Positions 54,822 to 62,864 of a stretch of DNA of 64,000 nucleotides are shown piece after piece (the first letter of the stretch is position 1; each line of letters begins with the position of its first letter). The translations under genes and the position numbers were made by a program. Under the pieces are notes generated by a model, which saw only the letters and a list, made by a program, of their open reading frames with translations, ran no database searches and had not been told where the DNA came from. The stretch comes from an uncultured Lacticaseibacillus sp. Its GTDB lineage: Bacteria; Bacillota; Bacilli; Lactobacillales; Lactobacillaceae. The stretch covers positions 1 through 64,000 of the forward strand of contig CAKRNG010000011.1 in NCBI GenBank assembly GCA_934370925.1, written 5' to 3'.

Positions 54822-55051
54822 GGCGGTTGTGGTTAAAAGTTCGGCTCCGGTTTGTGTGTCTCCAGTGGTGGGGCACGGCTCCATAACTAAACCCAAGTGC
54901 GGGGTTCAGTTATTCCACCTCGCTTTGAGCCTGTCTGACAAAACCCCTCAGTCAGTCTCAAAGGCGTCCCGTATCTAGGCGGTAAACCGCCAAGATACCT
55001 TCACCACTTCCGCACACCCAAACCTCCGCCAAACTTTTAACCGCAACAGCC
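54822..55051 (-). repeat. Structured repeat family A, copy 4
   Basis: A 230-nt unit. Read on the minus strand: terminal arm GGCTGTTGCGGTTAAAAG pairing with the complement ending at 54822, the GTATCTTGGCGG hairpin, CTTTGAG/CTCAAAG, and the ATAACTGAACCC/GGGTTTAGTTAT hairpin, where one position is G-U on the minus-strand RNA but A-C on the other strand. It is between luxS and the MetE-like gene. Confidence 0.87.
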
Positions 55052-55143
55052 TCCATCTTCCTTTAATCTTATATAGGTGACTGTCGAAGGTGTTAAATAT
55101 GCCCTAATTAACAAGCTTTCCAGACCGTAACCCATCCATCCCC

Positions 55144-55172
55144 AAAGTTTTCCCGCTCTTCGGGAAAACTTT
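55144..55172 (-). terminator. Hairpin after the MetE-like gene
   Basis: Perfect 12-bp stem AAAGTTTTCCCG with CGGGAAAACTTT around a 5-nt loop, 53 bases past the stop of the methyltransferase gene. The T-run is short. Confidence 0.6.
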
Positions 55173-55224
55173 CTGCATATCTTTTCCGTCTAGCTTAATC
55201 CCAATGTGCCTGAATACAATCACC

Positions 55225-56373
55225 CTAGTTCGTGTACGCTGTGCCCCAAACCTCTTCGGCGATAGATTTGACCAGTGCCAACTTCGCCCACTGCTGTTCT
55301 TCCGTCAAGACGTTGCCTTCCTCAGTTGACGCGAAGCCGCACTGTGGGGAGAGGCAAAGCTTGTCGAGTGGGTGGTACTTGGCCGCTTGGTTGATGCGAT
55401 CGATGATGTGCTGTCTGTCCTCCAGCTGTGGGAACTTGCTGGTGATGAGACCGAGCACCACATACTTGTCATCCGGCACCTGCGCGAGGGGCTCGAACCC
55501 GCCCGCCCGTTCGCTGTCGTACTCGAGGTAAAAGGCGTGGTAGTTCGCCTGGGTGAACAAGGGATCCACAATGGCATCATAAGCACCTTTACCCGCCCAC
55601 TCACTGTGGAAGTTGCCGCGACAAACGTGCGTATTGATGATTAAATCGTCAGGTAAATCTGCAATCGCTGCGTTGTTCAAATCTTGATAAGTTTTCGCTA
55701 CCGCAGCCAGCTGTTCCTGATTCATTCGGAAGAAGGCCACGTCCGTATCGAGCGCGCCCGCGAGCATCCCCCATGTGCAATCGTCAATTTGCAAATTCCG
55801 CAAGCCCGCATCGTACAGGTCCAAGATAACCTCGTGATAAGCACGGGCGAGATCTGCCAGGAAAGCTTCGCGGCTTTCATAAAACGCATCGATGGTTGGC
55901 TTGTTTTCCGGCCGGTCGAGTTCAACTAGGAATTGTGCCGCCGCTGGAATGGTTTGTTTGACCACCACGTTCGCAGGGGCGTGCGCCTGGGTAAACTTGA
56001 AGTCTGCCACAAACGGGTGCGATTTGCCTGACAACTTGCCAACCAACTTGACGGAATCTGGCTTGGATAAAATGTTGTGGAACTGATACCCCGGCACCTC
56101 ACCCTGTGTGTGCGCGGCGCCATTGAAGCCCCAGAAGAAATCGAGGTGCCAGTATGCCCGCCGGAACTCGCCGTCCGTTACTGAATGGAACCCGGCCGCC
56201 ACTTGTTTATGGATGAGATCCACAATGGCATCATCTTCAACGTGACGTAAGGTATCCTGGTCAATCTTGCCGGCTTCGAATTCTGCCCGCGCTTGCTTCA
56301 AGGCAGCGGGACGAAGAAAGCTGCCGACATAATCATATCGATATGGGGTTGTGGTTGTTTTGTATTCTGACAT
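55225..56373 (-). CDS. MetE C-terminal-like methionine synthase (YxjG/YxjH type)
   Basis: 382 residues, the catalytic half of cobalamin-independent methionine synthase. VTDGEFRRAYW, NLQIDDCTWG and INTHVCRGNFHSEWAGKGAYD (His and Cys metal ligands) are all visible. The N-terminal half of full MetE is absent, as in the Bacillus YxjG/H group. It transfers a methyl group to homocysteine. The start follows AAAAGGAG. A Met-specific T-box controls it, and luxS, supplying homocysteine, is the next gene on the same strand. Confidence 0.88.
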   Translation of the reverse strand: MSEYKTTTTPYRYDYVGSFLRPAALKQARAEFEAGKIDQDTLRHVEDDAIVDLIHKQVAAGFHSVTDGEFRRAYWHLDFFWGFNGAAHTQGEVPGYQFHNILSKPDSVKLVGKLSGKSHPFVADFKFTQAHAPANVVVKQTIPAAAQFLVELDRPENKPTIDAFYESREAFLADLARAYHEVILDLYDAGLRNLQIDDCTWGMLAGALDTDVAFFRMNQEQLAAVAKTYQDLNNAAIADLPDDLIINTHVCRGNFHSEWAGKGAYDAIVDPLFTQANYHAFYLEYDSERAGGFEPLAQVPDDKYVVLGLITSKFPQLEDRQHIIDRINQAAKYHPLDKLCLSPQCGFASTEEGNVLTEEQQWAKLALVKSIAEEVWGTAYTN

Positions 56374-56406
56374 TTTATTTCTCCTTTTTATGCCTGTTTG
56401 AGGGGG

Positions 56407-56435
56407 GTCCGTAAGCGGCTGTGCCGCTTACGGAC
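56407..56435 (-). other. Extra hairpin between T-box terminator and gene
   Basis: A perfect 13-bp stem GTCCGTAAGCGGC/GCCGCTTACGGAC with a 3-nt loop, after the T-box terminator and 34 bases before the start codon. It lacks a U-run and may stabilise the mRNA 5-prime end. Confidence 0.5.
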
Positions 56436-56439
56436 GCAA

Positions 56440-56718
56440 AAATACCCCCCAAAGTGACTTATCACTTTGAGGGGCGAAGTTATCGCGGTACCACCCTGCT
56501 TTACGACAAATAATGCCGTCTCATCAGCACGCAGACACGTGGCCTGGATGCCTAGCAAGATACCGGTTGCGACCGGGCGGGGGGCGTGAACCGACCCGCC
56601 TGCTGTTTGGAGCTCATTCTCCCGTCTCCTCATTGACCCGCTCTCACCCACGCAGGCTCTCTGTTCAATGATTTGTCGACGTTCTCTTCTCCGCAAAGCA
56701 CGTTCATTAACGTTGTTG
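56440..56718 (-). promoter_or_regulatory. T-box leader, methionine-specific
   Basis: On the minus strand the T-box AGGGTGGTACCGCG lies at 56485-56498 and the terminator at 56445-56474 (arms CCCCTCAAAGTGA and TCACTTTGGGG), followed by TATTTTT. In stem I, GGAG/CTCC and CGTC/GACG flank the specifier loop, whose 3-prime side reads GGAGAATGAG, giving ATG (56615-56617) for Met. It reads through only when tRNA-Met is uncharged. Confidence 0.9.
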
Positions 56719-56724
56719 GTGATT

Positions 56725-56753
56725 ATATTAGACGGTAATTAAGCAAACGTCAA
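56725..56753 (-). promoter_or_regulatory. Promoter of the Met T-box transcript
   Basis: Minus-strand TTGACG (56748-56753), 17-bp spacer, TAATAT (56725-56730). Start expected near 56718. Confidence 0.7.
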
Positions 56754-56804
56754 CCGTTAATTGGAAATCAGCCTGTTACGTGTGAGAACAAACGCACACG
56801 AATC

Positions 56805-58283
56805 CTACAACGATGCCAAGGCTGCTGGGCCCAAATACCACGTGTACAGTTGCCGCCCCATCGCTTCTGGTACGTATTCGAGTTTAACTTCCTCATCCCC
56901 GTCGCCCTTGCGCACATGGACGACCACATGAACCAGTTTCGTCTTCTTCATCCACCAACTTTGACGGACTTCGAGCGATTGCACGTGACTGCGAGTGACC
57001 GCGAACTCTGATCGAACCAGCATTGACCCTGAGCTGATGAACAGGATATTATCACTAACCACCGCCCCCCGCGCATGGACGGCAAATAATGCACATGCCA
57101 ACGTGTACGCCACCCAAATGAACGCAAGTAATCCCCAATAGTGGAAAAAGTACGTCAAGACGCCCGCAACCAGGAGCGGGAACCACACCGTGTTGCGCAC
57201 AATTGCGATACGGCCAGTTTTGAAGGTAGTGAACGTGGGTTGATCACCCGGCAGCCAACTCACGAGGCGGTGCAGTCGCCGCCACACATCATGCTTCGTT
57301 AGCATCGGGTACAGCACCATATCATCGTCATTTTCAGCTTTTCCCACTGCCGACGCAAGCACCACCTGCGCCGTTCCCCGCTTCAAGAGGCCACGGATAA
57401 TGTTCTGCTGAAACCGGACCGCCTGAATCCGACGAACGGGCGCCGAAACTGAATTCGTTCGAAAAAGACCCTTTTTCGTCGCCACCGTTGACCCGTCAAA
57501 CTGCACGGTGAAACGCCAGTAACGCGCCATCAGGATGCCGAACGAAATCAAGACGCCCATCAAAACTGAACTCACCACCATCATTATCACTGTGACGACT
57601 GCCAGGTGGGCCAAATTCTGATTCATCCAGTGGGCAACGATTGGGACATCATCCACATACTGGAGCGCCGCGAGTACCGCCAGAATACTGGGGATAAACC
57701 CCAGCGAGGTGATGGCGTACTTCACAAGTTCGCCGAGACTTAACGTGTGCTGGTATGTCCACGCGGTTGGTGCGTCATCGTCGGCCTCTCCCTCAGCCAC
57801 CCGTACTTCTGGCATCGTTACTGCCACGTTGGGTTGTTTTGCCCGCTGACGCCTGCGCTCAAGTTCGGCACCTAACGCCATCGACACGACTGCCAGTTTC
57901 ACTTCTGGTTCGTCGCCTGATGATTTTGCCGCCGTTTCAATCAATAAAGATTCAAGTTTGAAGGGGCGGAGGAAGAACCACTGCTCTCGCTGCACCGTCT
58001 GGATTTTGTTGTAATTAATGTGCAGTAACTGACGTCGGAAGACACCCCGACGCAGGATGAAGGCATCGTCCGTCAGCTGATATTTGGTCGTCAGGTAGCG
58101 GGGCAGGGAGAAAATAATCATTAATAATAGCCAAAGTCCCTACGCCTCAAGTACCGACTGCCCTGGATGCTTCAAAATATCCTTGAAGCTACGGATGAAC
58201 TGAAGCCCCACAATCCAAACCCATTGAAAGGATGACACCACGATGCTGAGCGGAGATTGCCTATGCCACTTAGAATTGGTCAT
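56805..58283 (-). pseudogene. ydbT: PH-domain membrane protein YdbT-like, interrupted by one in-frame TAG
   Basis: The full frame encodes about 492 residues, the normal YdbT length: an N-terminal segment (MTNSKWHRQSPLSIVVSSFQ...), membrane helices and two to three bPH2 domains (YQLTDDAFILRRGVFRR, YWRFTVQFDGSTVATKKGLFR, LFISSGSMLVRSEFAVTR). Codon 48 (58140-58142) is TAG, so an intact product is not made unless suppressed. A single base change would restore it. The downstream ATG at 58121 could start a 438-residue form lacking the first helices. The start overlaps the ydbS-like stop. Either a recent pseudogene or a sequence error. Confidence 0.8.
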
Positions 58284-58743
58284 CCTGCACCTCGATTGCC
58301 CGCGCCATGATGCGTTCGCGGAGCGCCGCTGCCGTTTCCGGCTCAACGCCCTCGATATCGTGGCTCGTGGCCGCCGTTGCGACAACGACCTGCTCTAGAT
58401 GTTGCCACTGCATGAACGGTCCCGCCTTCAACGTCACGTTCTGAATGCGCGCAATCGGAATCGCAATGTGCTTCTTGAACAAGAAACCAGCGCTAATCTC
58501 AACCGCGGTATCCGTGATGCGATAGCCGGAGAACGCGTAACGGTACGGCACCAACGCAAGTTCAACGATAGCTTCCACCGCCGTCAATCCCAGCATCAGC
58601 CACACAAGCCAAAGTGGCCAGTGCCAGAAAATATGTCCCGCCAGCACGCCCCCCGTGATGATGAGTCCCATTATCATGGACCCAATCGTGCTCAACCGCC
58701 AAATCATCTTGATGCGTGACGGTAATTGCTTCATCTCGTTCAT
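58270..58743 (-). CDS. ydbS: PH-domain membrane protein YdbS-like
   Basis: 157 residues: two membrane helices (IGSMIMGLIITGGVLAGHIF, LWLVWLMLGLTAVEAIV) and one bPH2 domain (YRYAFSGYRITDTAVEISAGFLFKKHIAIPIARIQNV). YdbS and YdbT are usually encoded together and affect envelope stress and antimicrobial tolerance in Bacillus. The ATG at 58743 follows GGGGGTTGGG. It overlaps ydbT. Confidence 0.8.
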   Translation of the reverse strand: MNEMKQLPSRIKMIWRLSTIGSMIMGLIITGGVLAGHIFWHWPLWLVWLMLGLTAVEAIVELALVPYRYAFSGYRITDTAVEISAGFLFKKHIAIPIARIQNVTLKAGPFMQWQHLEQVVVATAATSHDIEGVEPETAAALRERIMARAIEVQDDQF

Positions 58744-58928
58744 TTTCCCAACCCCCAGTGTCAATTGATACTTCTTTATTTTTACATAAGACTCACAGAA
58801 ATGCCTCGTGCTTTAGTCGTACTTCGATTATCTCGCGCATCCTAAATTCGATTGCGTTGGCACGTTCATCGCTGTCGAAATCGTTATTCCTCAGCCAAAC
58901 GTTCATGACAAATAAATTAAAAAGGATA

Positions 58929-58957
58929 TTGACATGCAGTTAGAGAACTCTCATAAT
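58929..58957 (+). promoter_or_regulatory. panE-like gene promoter
   Basis: TTGACA (58929-58934), 17-bp spacer, CATAAT (58952-58957), about 107 bases before the start of the reductase gene. Confidence 0.65.
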
Positions 58958-59063
58958 AATCCCAACCAAATAAATTAATTTGGCACATACGTTTCAATAA
59001 TGACGCGGGGACAGCTTAGTCGCTGCAGGGGAATTTGGCTAGACACGAAAGGAAGACATACAT

Positions 59064-60065
59064 ATGCATTACACAATTTTAGGTTCCGGCGCGATGGGTT
59101 TACGTTACGGGGTTCTGTTGCAGGAAGAAGCTGGCAGCACGGTTGATTTCGTCGATACTTGGCAGCCACAAGTCGATACTTGCCGCGAGCAGGGTGGCGT
59201 CTTCGTTTCGCGTGATGGTCAAAATCGGCACCTCGTTCCCATCAACATCTTCACCCCAGAAGAATACACGGGCAATCCAGACGCCTACATCATTTTCTGC
59301 AAGCAAATGGGCCTCGCCGAAATGTTGGAACGGTGCGCGCACTTCTTCAAGCCAACCCAGTACGCAATTACGTGCATGAACGGGATGGGGCACATCGACA
59401 AAATTAACCAGTACTTCCCTGCCGAACGTGTTCTTGGTGGTACCGCCCTCATCGCCACCGTCTTGAACGGTGCGGGTGACGTTGACTTCATCGGTCAGTC
59501 CGGGGCCGGTTCAATGAACATCTGCCCACAAACTGAGAAGCCCGATGACTTCACACCGAAGTTCCTCGCTGATTTCCAGGCTGCAAACCTGAACCCGAAC
59601 CTCACCGACAACTTCATGGGGACCCTGATGGCGAAGGTCACCTTTAACTCCGTCGTGAACACGCTTTGCACCATGTACCAGATTCGGATGGGTGAATTTA
59701 TCCAGGCACCCACTGCGGAGAAGCTCTCCAAGCAGCTGATTGAAGAAGCCTACTCCGCCTGTGAAGCGGCTGGCATCACGATGCTCAATACGCGCGAGGA
59801 AGAATGGGAAAGCATCAAGCACGTCAGCGCCGTTGCAAACCCCCTGCACTTCCCATCCATGTACCAAGATTTCTCCAAGAACCGGCCTACTGAAGTCGAT
59901 TACATCAACGGTTACATCTATGAAGTCGGTCACAAGCACGGTTACGAAGCCAAAACCCACGACTTCCTGCGCAACTTGGTTCACTTAGCCGAGTTCTCCA
60001 AGGAATTCGACGTCGACGCATTCAAACAAGAAGTTTTCGAACACAACCAAGCACACGGGAAATAG
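59064..60065 (+). CDS. Ketopantoate reductase / D-2-hydroxyacid dehydrogenase, PanE family
   Basis: 333 residues. The dinucleotide motif LGSGAMGLRYGVLL starts at residue 4, the CKQMGLAEML and CMNGMGHIDKI region follows, and the C-terminal helical domain contains KVTFNSVVNTLCTMYQI (catalytic Lys) and HFPSMYQDFSKNRPTEVDYINGYI. In lactic acid bacteria PanE-like enzymes often reduce branched-chain 2-keto acids rather than ketopantoate. The start follows GAAAGGAAGA. Monocistronic with a terminator. Confidence 0.87.
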   Translation: MHYTILGSGAMGLRYGVLLQEEAGSTVDFVDTWQPQVDTCREQGGVFVSRDGQNRHLVPINIFTPEEYTGNPDAYIIFCKQMGLAEMLERCAHFFKPTQYAITCMNGMGHIDKINQYFPAERVLGGTALIATVLNGAGDVDFIGQSGAGSMNICPQTEKPDDFTPKFLADFQAANLNPNLTDNFMGTLMAKVTFNSVVNTLCTMYQIRMGEFIQAPTAEKLSKQLIEEAYSACEAAGITMLNTREEEWESIKHVSAVANPLHFPSMYQDFSKNRPTEVDYINGYIYEVGHKHGYEAKTHDFLRNLVHLAEFSKEFDVDAFKQEVFEHNQAHGK

Positions 60066-60118
60066 TTGCATTAGGAGACCTGATTCGTCTTTCTCCTATA
60101 TTAAATGTATTCAGGAAC

Positions 60119-60159
60119 AAAAGGGCAGCCACCGCAAAAACCGCGGTGGCTGCCCTTTT
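60119..60159 (+). terminator. Intrinsic terminator after the panE-like gene
   Basis: A perfect 17-bp stem AAAAGGGCAGCCACCGC with its complement around a 7-nt loop, ending TTTTC. Confidence 0.92.
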
Positions 60160-60491
60160 CAATTCTCATCATTTATAATTGCAGTTAATTACCTCCCCAT
60201 CTATGAGACGTAATTAATCATCTTGGTGCGATGTCAGCTGACGCCAATAAGTATTCGCCATAAACACAACGTCATCAATCACTCGTTCTCACGCGCAATC
60301 ACATCATGCGCACTGCCTATGCAAGTAGCGCTTCGTTTAAGTTTGCCAAAGCCGATTCCAAGTTTTCCATCGATTCATCTGGTGTTTTTGGGAGACCACA
60401 TTGACCGTCCCCTATCACTATATACATTGTACTTCACTTCGCACCTACAACTTCAAAAACTCGCCTTATATCATTACGTTAATTCTGTGAT
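60160..60491. other. Gene-free intergenic region
   Basis: About 330 bases; the longest frame is low quality and lacks a ribosome site. Nothing else is supported. Confidence 0.5.
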
Positions 60492-60549
60492 AGACAAGAC
60501 AAGCCTAACAAAAATCTGCCTTAAGATTTCTGCTAGGCTTGTCTTGTCT
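60492..60549. terminator. Long hairpin between convergent genes
   Basis: Arms AGACAAGACAAGCCTA (60492-60507) and its complement (60534-60549), with AAAATCT/AGATTTC nested inside. No strong T-run. It probably terminates one or both of the flanking convergent genes. Confidence 0.55.
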
Positions 60550-60607
60550 TTCAAGTTTAATTAGTCAACGCGTTCCTCTTAACATACACCAACAATTCGG
60601 CACATGT

Positions 60608-61249
60608 TTAGTAGAACGACGGCTTATCCCCATCCGTCCCTGGCTGGTTAACGCCCAGTGAGTCGTGCACGTATTGGTCAGGCTTGGCAATTATCTTCGT
60701 TACCAGATCCGCGATACTCTTGCGTGAAACCTCGGTTCCCTTGAAGGCGTCATGACGATGCGTCAACTCGTAGCGCACCACATCCTGATTGCTGAGCCAG
60801 GCTGGGCGAATAATCGTTTCGTCTAGTCCCGCCGTTTCGATGACTTTCGCTGCCGCCGCGTAGGTTTCCAGGTAGCCCCCGTCTAACTGCTGGTGGTTCC
60901 AGCGCCCGAATTCACCGGGAACCTCGTCATAGATGCCAAGTGTTGAAATCCAAATCAATCGGCGCACGCCACTTTCCTGCATTGCCGCCGTCACTGCACG
61001 CGCCTGCGCTTCGATGTTGTGTCCCGCCAAGTTCGCATAAACAACGTCTTGCCCGGCCATCGCTGCGACTAGTTGTGGGACTGACGTTGCATCGCCTTCC
61101 ACTACCGTCTCCCGCGCCGCATCCGTCACGTGCAAGCGTGATGCACGCCGCAAGAACAACGTCAATGTCGCGTCCGTTTCATCAAGCAATTGCTTCGTGG
61201 TCAACTGAGCAATCTTCCCGTGTGCGCCTAAAATCAATACCTTCGTCAT
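60608..61249 (-). CDS. NAD(P)H-binding protein, NmrA/SDR-like
   Basis: About 213 residues. It starts MTKVLILGAHGKIAQ, a dinucleotide-binding glycine motif, and has VVEGDATSVPQLVAAM, a Tyr in the position of atypical SDRs (GGYLETYAAAAKVIE) and IIRPAWLSN. Such proteins are isomerase/reductase-like or redox sensors; the substrate is unknown. The ATG at 61249 follows AAAGGATG; the frame opens at 61258. Monocistronic. Confidence 0.8.
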   Translation of the reverse strand: MTKVLILGAHGKIAQLTTKQLLDETDATLTLFLRRASRLHVTDAARETVVEGDATSVPQLVAAMAGQDVVYANLAGHNIEAQARAVTAAMQESGVRRLIWISTLGIYDEVPGEFGRWNHQQLDGGYLETYAAAAKVIETAGLDETIIRPAWLSNQDVVRYELTHRHDAFKGTEVSRKSIADLVTKIIAKPDQYVHDSLGVNQPGTDGDKPSFY

Positions 61250-61363
61250 CTGAATCATCCTTTCCCTTAATTGTCACCTTCAGTATAGGGGAATTGACCC
61301 ACACTGAACCGGACAGTTAAGGTCGCATTGTCCGATGTTCTTCCTAGATTGGTGCCTGTTGAA

Positions 61364-61609
61364 CTAGGCCACCATATTTGCGATTTTCGTCGTACATTTA
61401 TAGCTGATTTGATAGGTTACCCCTTCAAACTCCGTCATAATAAAAATCGGTATACCAAAAAGCCGCATCAGAGCCAACACATTACTCAACACAATTGCTT
61501 CATCAATCTTCACAGCTAGTGATTCAGCGGTTCGTGTGTTCACCAAATCAAGCCCCAGTGAACCTTTCACGAAGGCAAACGTATGAGTTAACTTTTCCTC
61601 GGTTTTCAT
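61364..61609 (-). pseudogene. Possible truncated ABATE/CGNR-type regulator
   Basis: 81 residues. The N-terminal part, FVKGSLGLDLVNTRTAE, resembles the opening of ABATE-domain regulators (LxLDFVNT), but the rest of that domain and the CGNR zinc finger are missing. No strong ribosome site precedes the ATG. It could be a gene remnant. Family resemblance is short, so confidence is low. Confidence 0.35.
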
Positions 61610-61676
61610 TCTTTAATCAGGAAACTTTAGCGGTGCTCCTGCATTTGTGACGAACTCACCGAGGAAAAGTTTACTC
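61584..61676. repeat. 19-bp inverted repeat around the truncated gene start
   Basis: GAGTTAACTTTTCCTCGGT (61584-61602) and its near-complement (61658-61676, one mismatch), 55 bases apart. It may mark the edge of a small insertion or an operator. Confidence 0.5.
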
Positions 61677-61829
61677 TTAGGTGGTCGCCATTACATATTT
61701 GCAAATTTTTCGTTGCATATCTGCAAAATTGTTTGCTTTCTATTACTTCTTTTGTTATCATTTCACTCGAGAATGGTTTATTCTTTCTTCAATTTTTCCC
61801 CATATTCTTCACTTCATGTTGAATATGTT

Positions 61830-61862
61830 GCCTAACGTCGTCCAGGACGTTAGGCTTTTTTA
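61830..61862 (+). terminator. Strong orphan terminator
   Basis: A 10-bp perfect stem GCCTAACGTC/GACGTTAGGC with a 6-nt loop, then T6. No protein gene on the plus strand ends just upstream, so it may terminate a small RNA or an untranslated remnant. Confidence 0.75.
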
Positions 61863-62199
61863 ATGTCGCTGAATTTTCAGTTAGAATGGAACGGATTTAT
61901 ACCTTGAACGTTCCGTTTAAAAGATGATATCAGTGGCTTACACCTGCAATTCGGACTCCAGTGTAACCCCACCAAAAGCATGGGTACTGCAACATGTTCT
62001 GCTAATTTATGAAAGGACCATGTTGTCAGAAAAATTCTTAGCTAGTTTGGCCACGGGTATGGCAACTCGGACTGTGGCAGAACCGGCGTAGAACGCTTAT
62101 TAACTTATTGGCTTGAAAGTGTCTTATCAACGAATGATTAAAAAATAATCTGAAGAGCGGTTAGGGAAGCCATAAATACGCTTCTTAGCCAACCTCCGT
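61863..62199. other. Intergenic or remnant sequence left of IS66
   Basis: About 340 bases; a near-inverted pair GTGGCTTACAC/GTGTAACCCCAC (about 61933-61975) is present. A short open frame beginning MLSEKFLASLATGMATRTV after GAAAGGACC ends within 25 codons. It may be an older mobile-element remnant. Not identified. Confidence 0.4.
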
Positions 62200-62278
62200 A
62201 AGCACCGTATAACTGCACGGCTACCCACAGCTCTCCCTCGCTATGATTACCTCATCAACTAAATGGTGAGGTATTTTT

Positions 62279-62461
62279 ATGTTAGATAAACCCGAAGTCG
62301 TCCAGATTAAGCTGGATGGTCAGCCACAACCCAAACGTGAAGTGTCAACTAAAGCCTTCCAGATGAAGGTTGACGACAACAAAAGTATTCTAGTTTACAA
62401 CCACATCCAAGGTTACATCCTTAGTGCCCTAATGAAGGCGGTGTTTGACGATGCTCATTGA
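62279..62461 (+). CDS. IS66 tnpA-like accessory protein
   Basis: 60 residues (MLDKPEVVQIKLDGQPQP...), the first small gene of the IS66 element. It has the usual position, and its end overlaps the tnpB start, but the sequence is shorter than typical TnpA proteins. Function in transposition is inferred from position. Confidence 0.65.
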   Translation: MLDKPEVVQIKLDGQPQPKREVSTKAFQMKVDDNKSILVYNHIQGYILSALMKAVFDDAH

Positions 62462-62804
62462 TCTTCGCAACGTGCACGGTATTTACCTGGTTTGCGGTAA
62501 GACTGACCTTCGTCGAGGAATTGATGGTTTAGCCGCGGTTGTTCAAGACCAATACACGCTTGATCCGTATAGTCAGGCGCTATATCTGTTTTGCGGAACC
62601 CGCAAAGATCGATTTAAGGCGCTATTATGGGAAGGCGATGGCTTCGTTCTGTTGTATAAGCGCTTAGAAGCCGGTCGAATTCAATGGCCAACGAATCAGA
62701 ATGAAGTTAAAAAGCTTCACACCAAACAACTCACCCGCCTTCTATCAGGTTGGGCACTAGAATCCACCATTCGGCAATATGATGCCCGAAAAATAAACGT
62801 CTAG
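62451..62804 (+). CDS. tnpB: IS66 accessory protein TnpB
   Basis: 117 residues with the IS66 Orf2 signature VCGKTDLRRGIDGLAAVV, FCGTRKDRFKALLWEGDGF and the LLYKRLEAGRIQWP region. This is the IS66 Orf2, not the IS605 TnpB nuclease. The ATG overlaps the end of the preceding gene. Confidence 0.88.
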   Translation: MLIDLRNVHGIYLVCGKTDLRRGIDGLAAVVQDQYTLDPYSQALYLFCGTRKDRFKALLWEGDGFVLLYKRLEAGRIQWPTNQNEVKKLHTKQLTRLLSGWALESTIRQYDARKINV

Positions 62805-62864
62805 GCGGGATATTAAATTAATGGTAAGCTCATACCAACGAATTCTTAACGGCGGTGTTTGCGT

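Noticed and set aside
60223..60564. A 113-codon frame between two convergent genes
   Set aside because: No ribosome site, low-complexity composition and it runs through a long hairpin.
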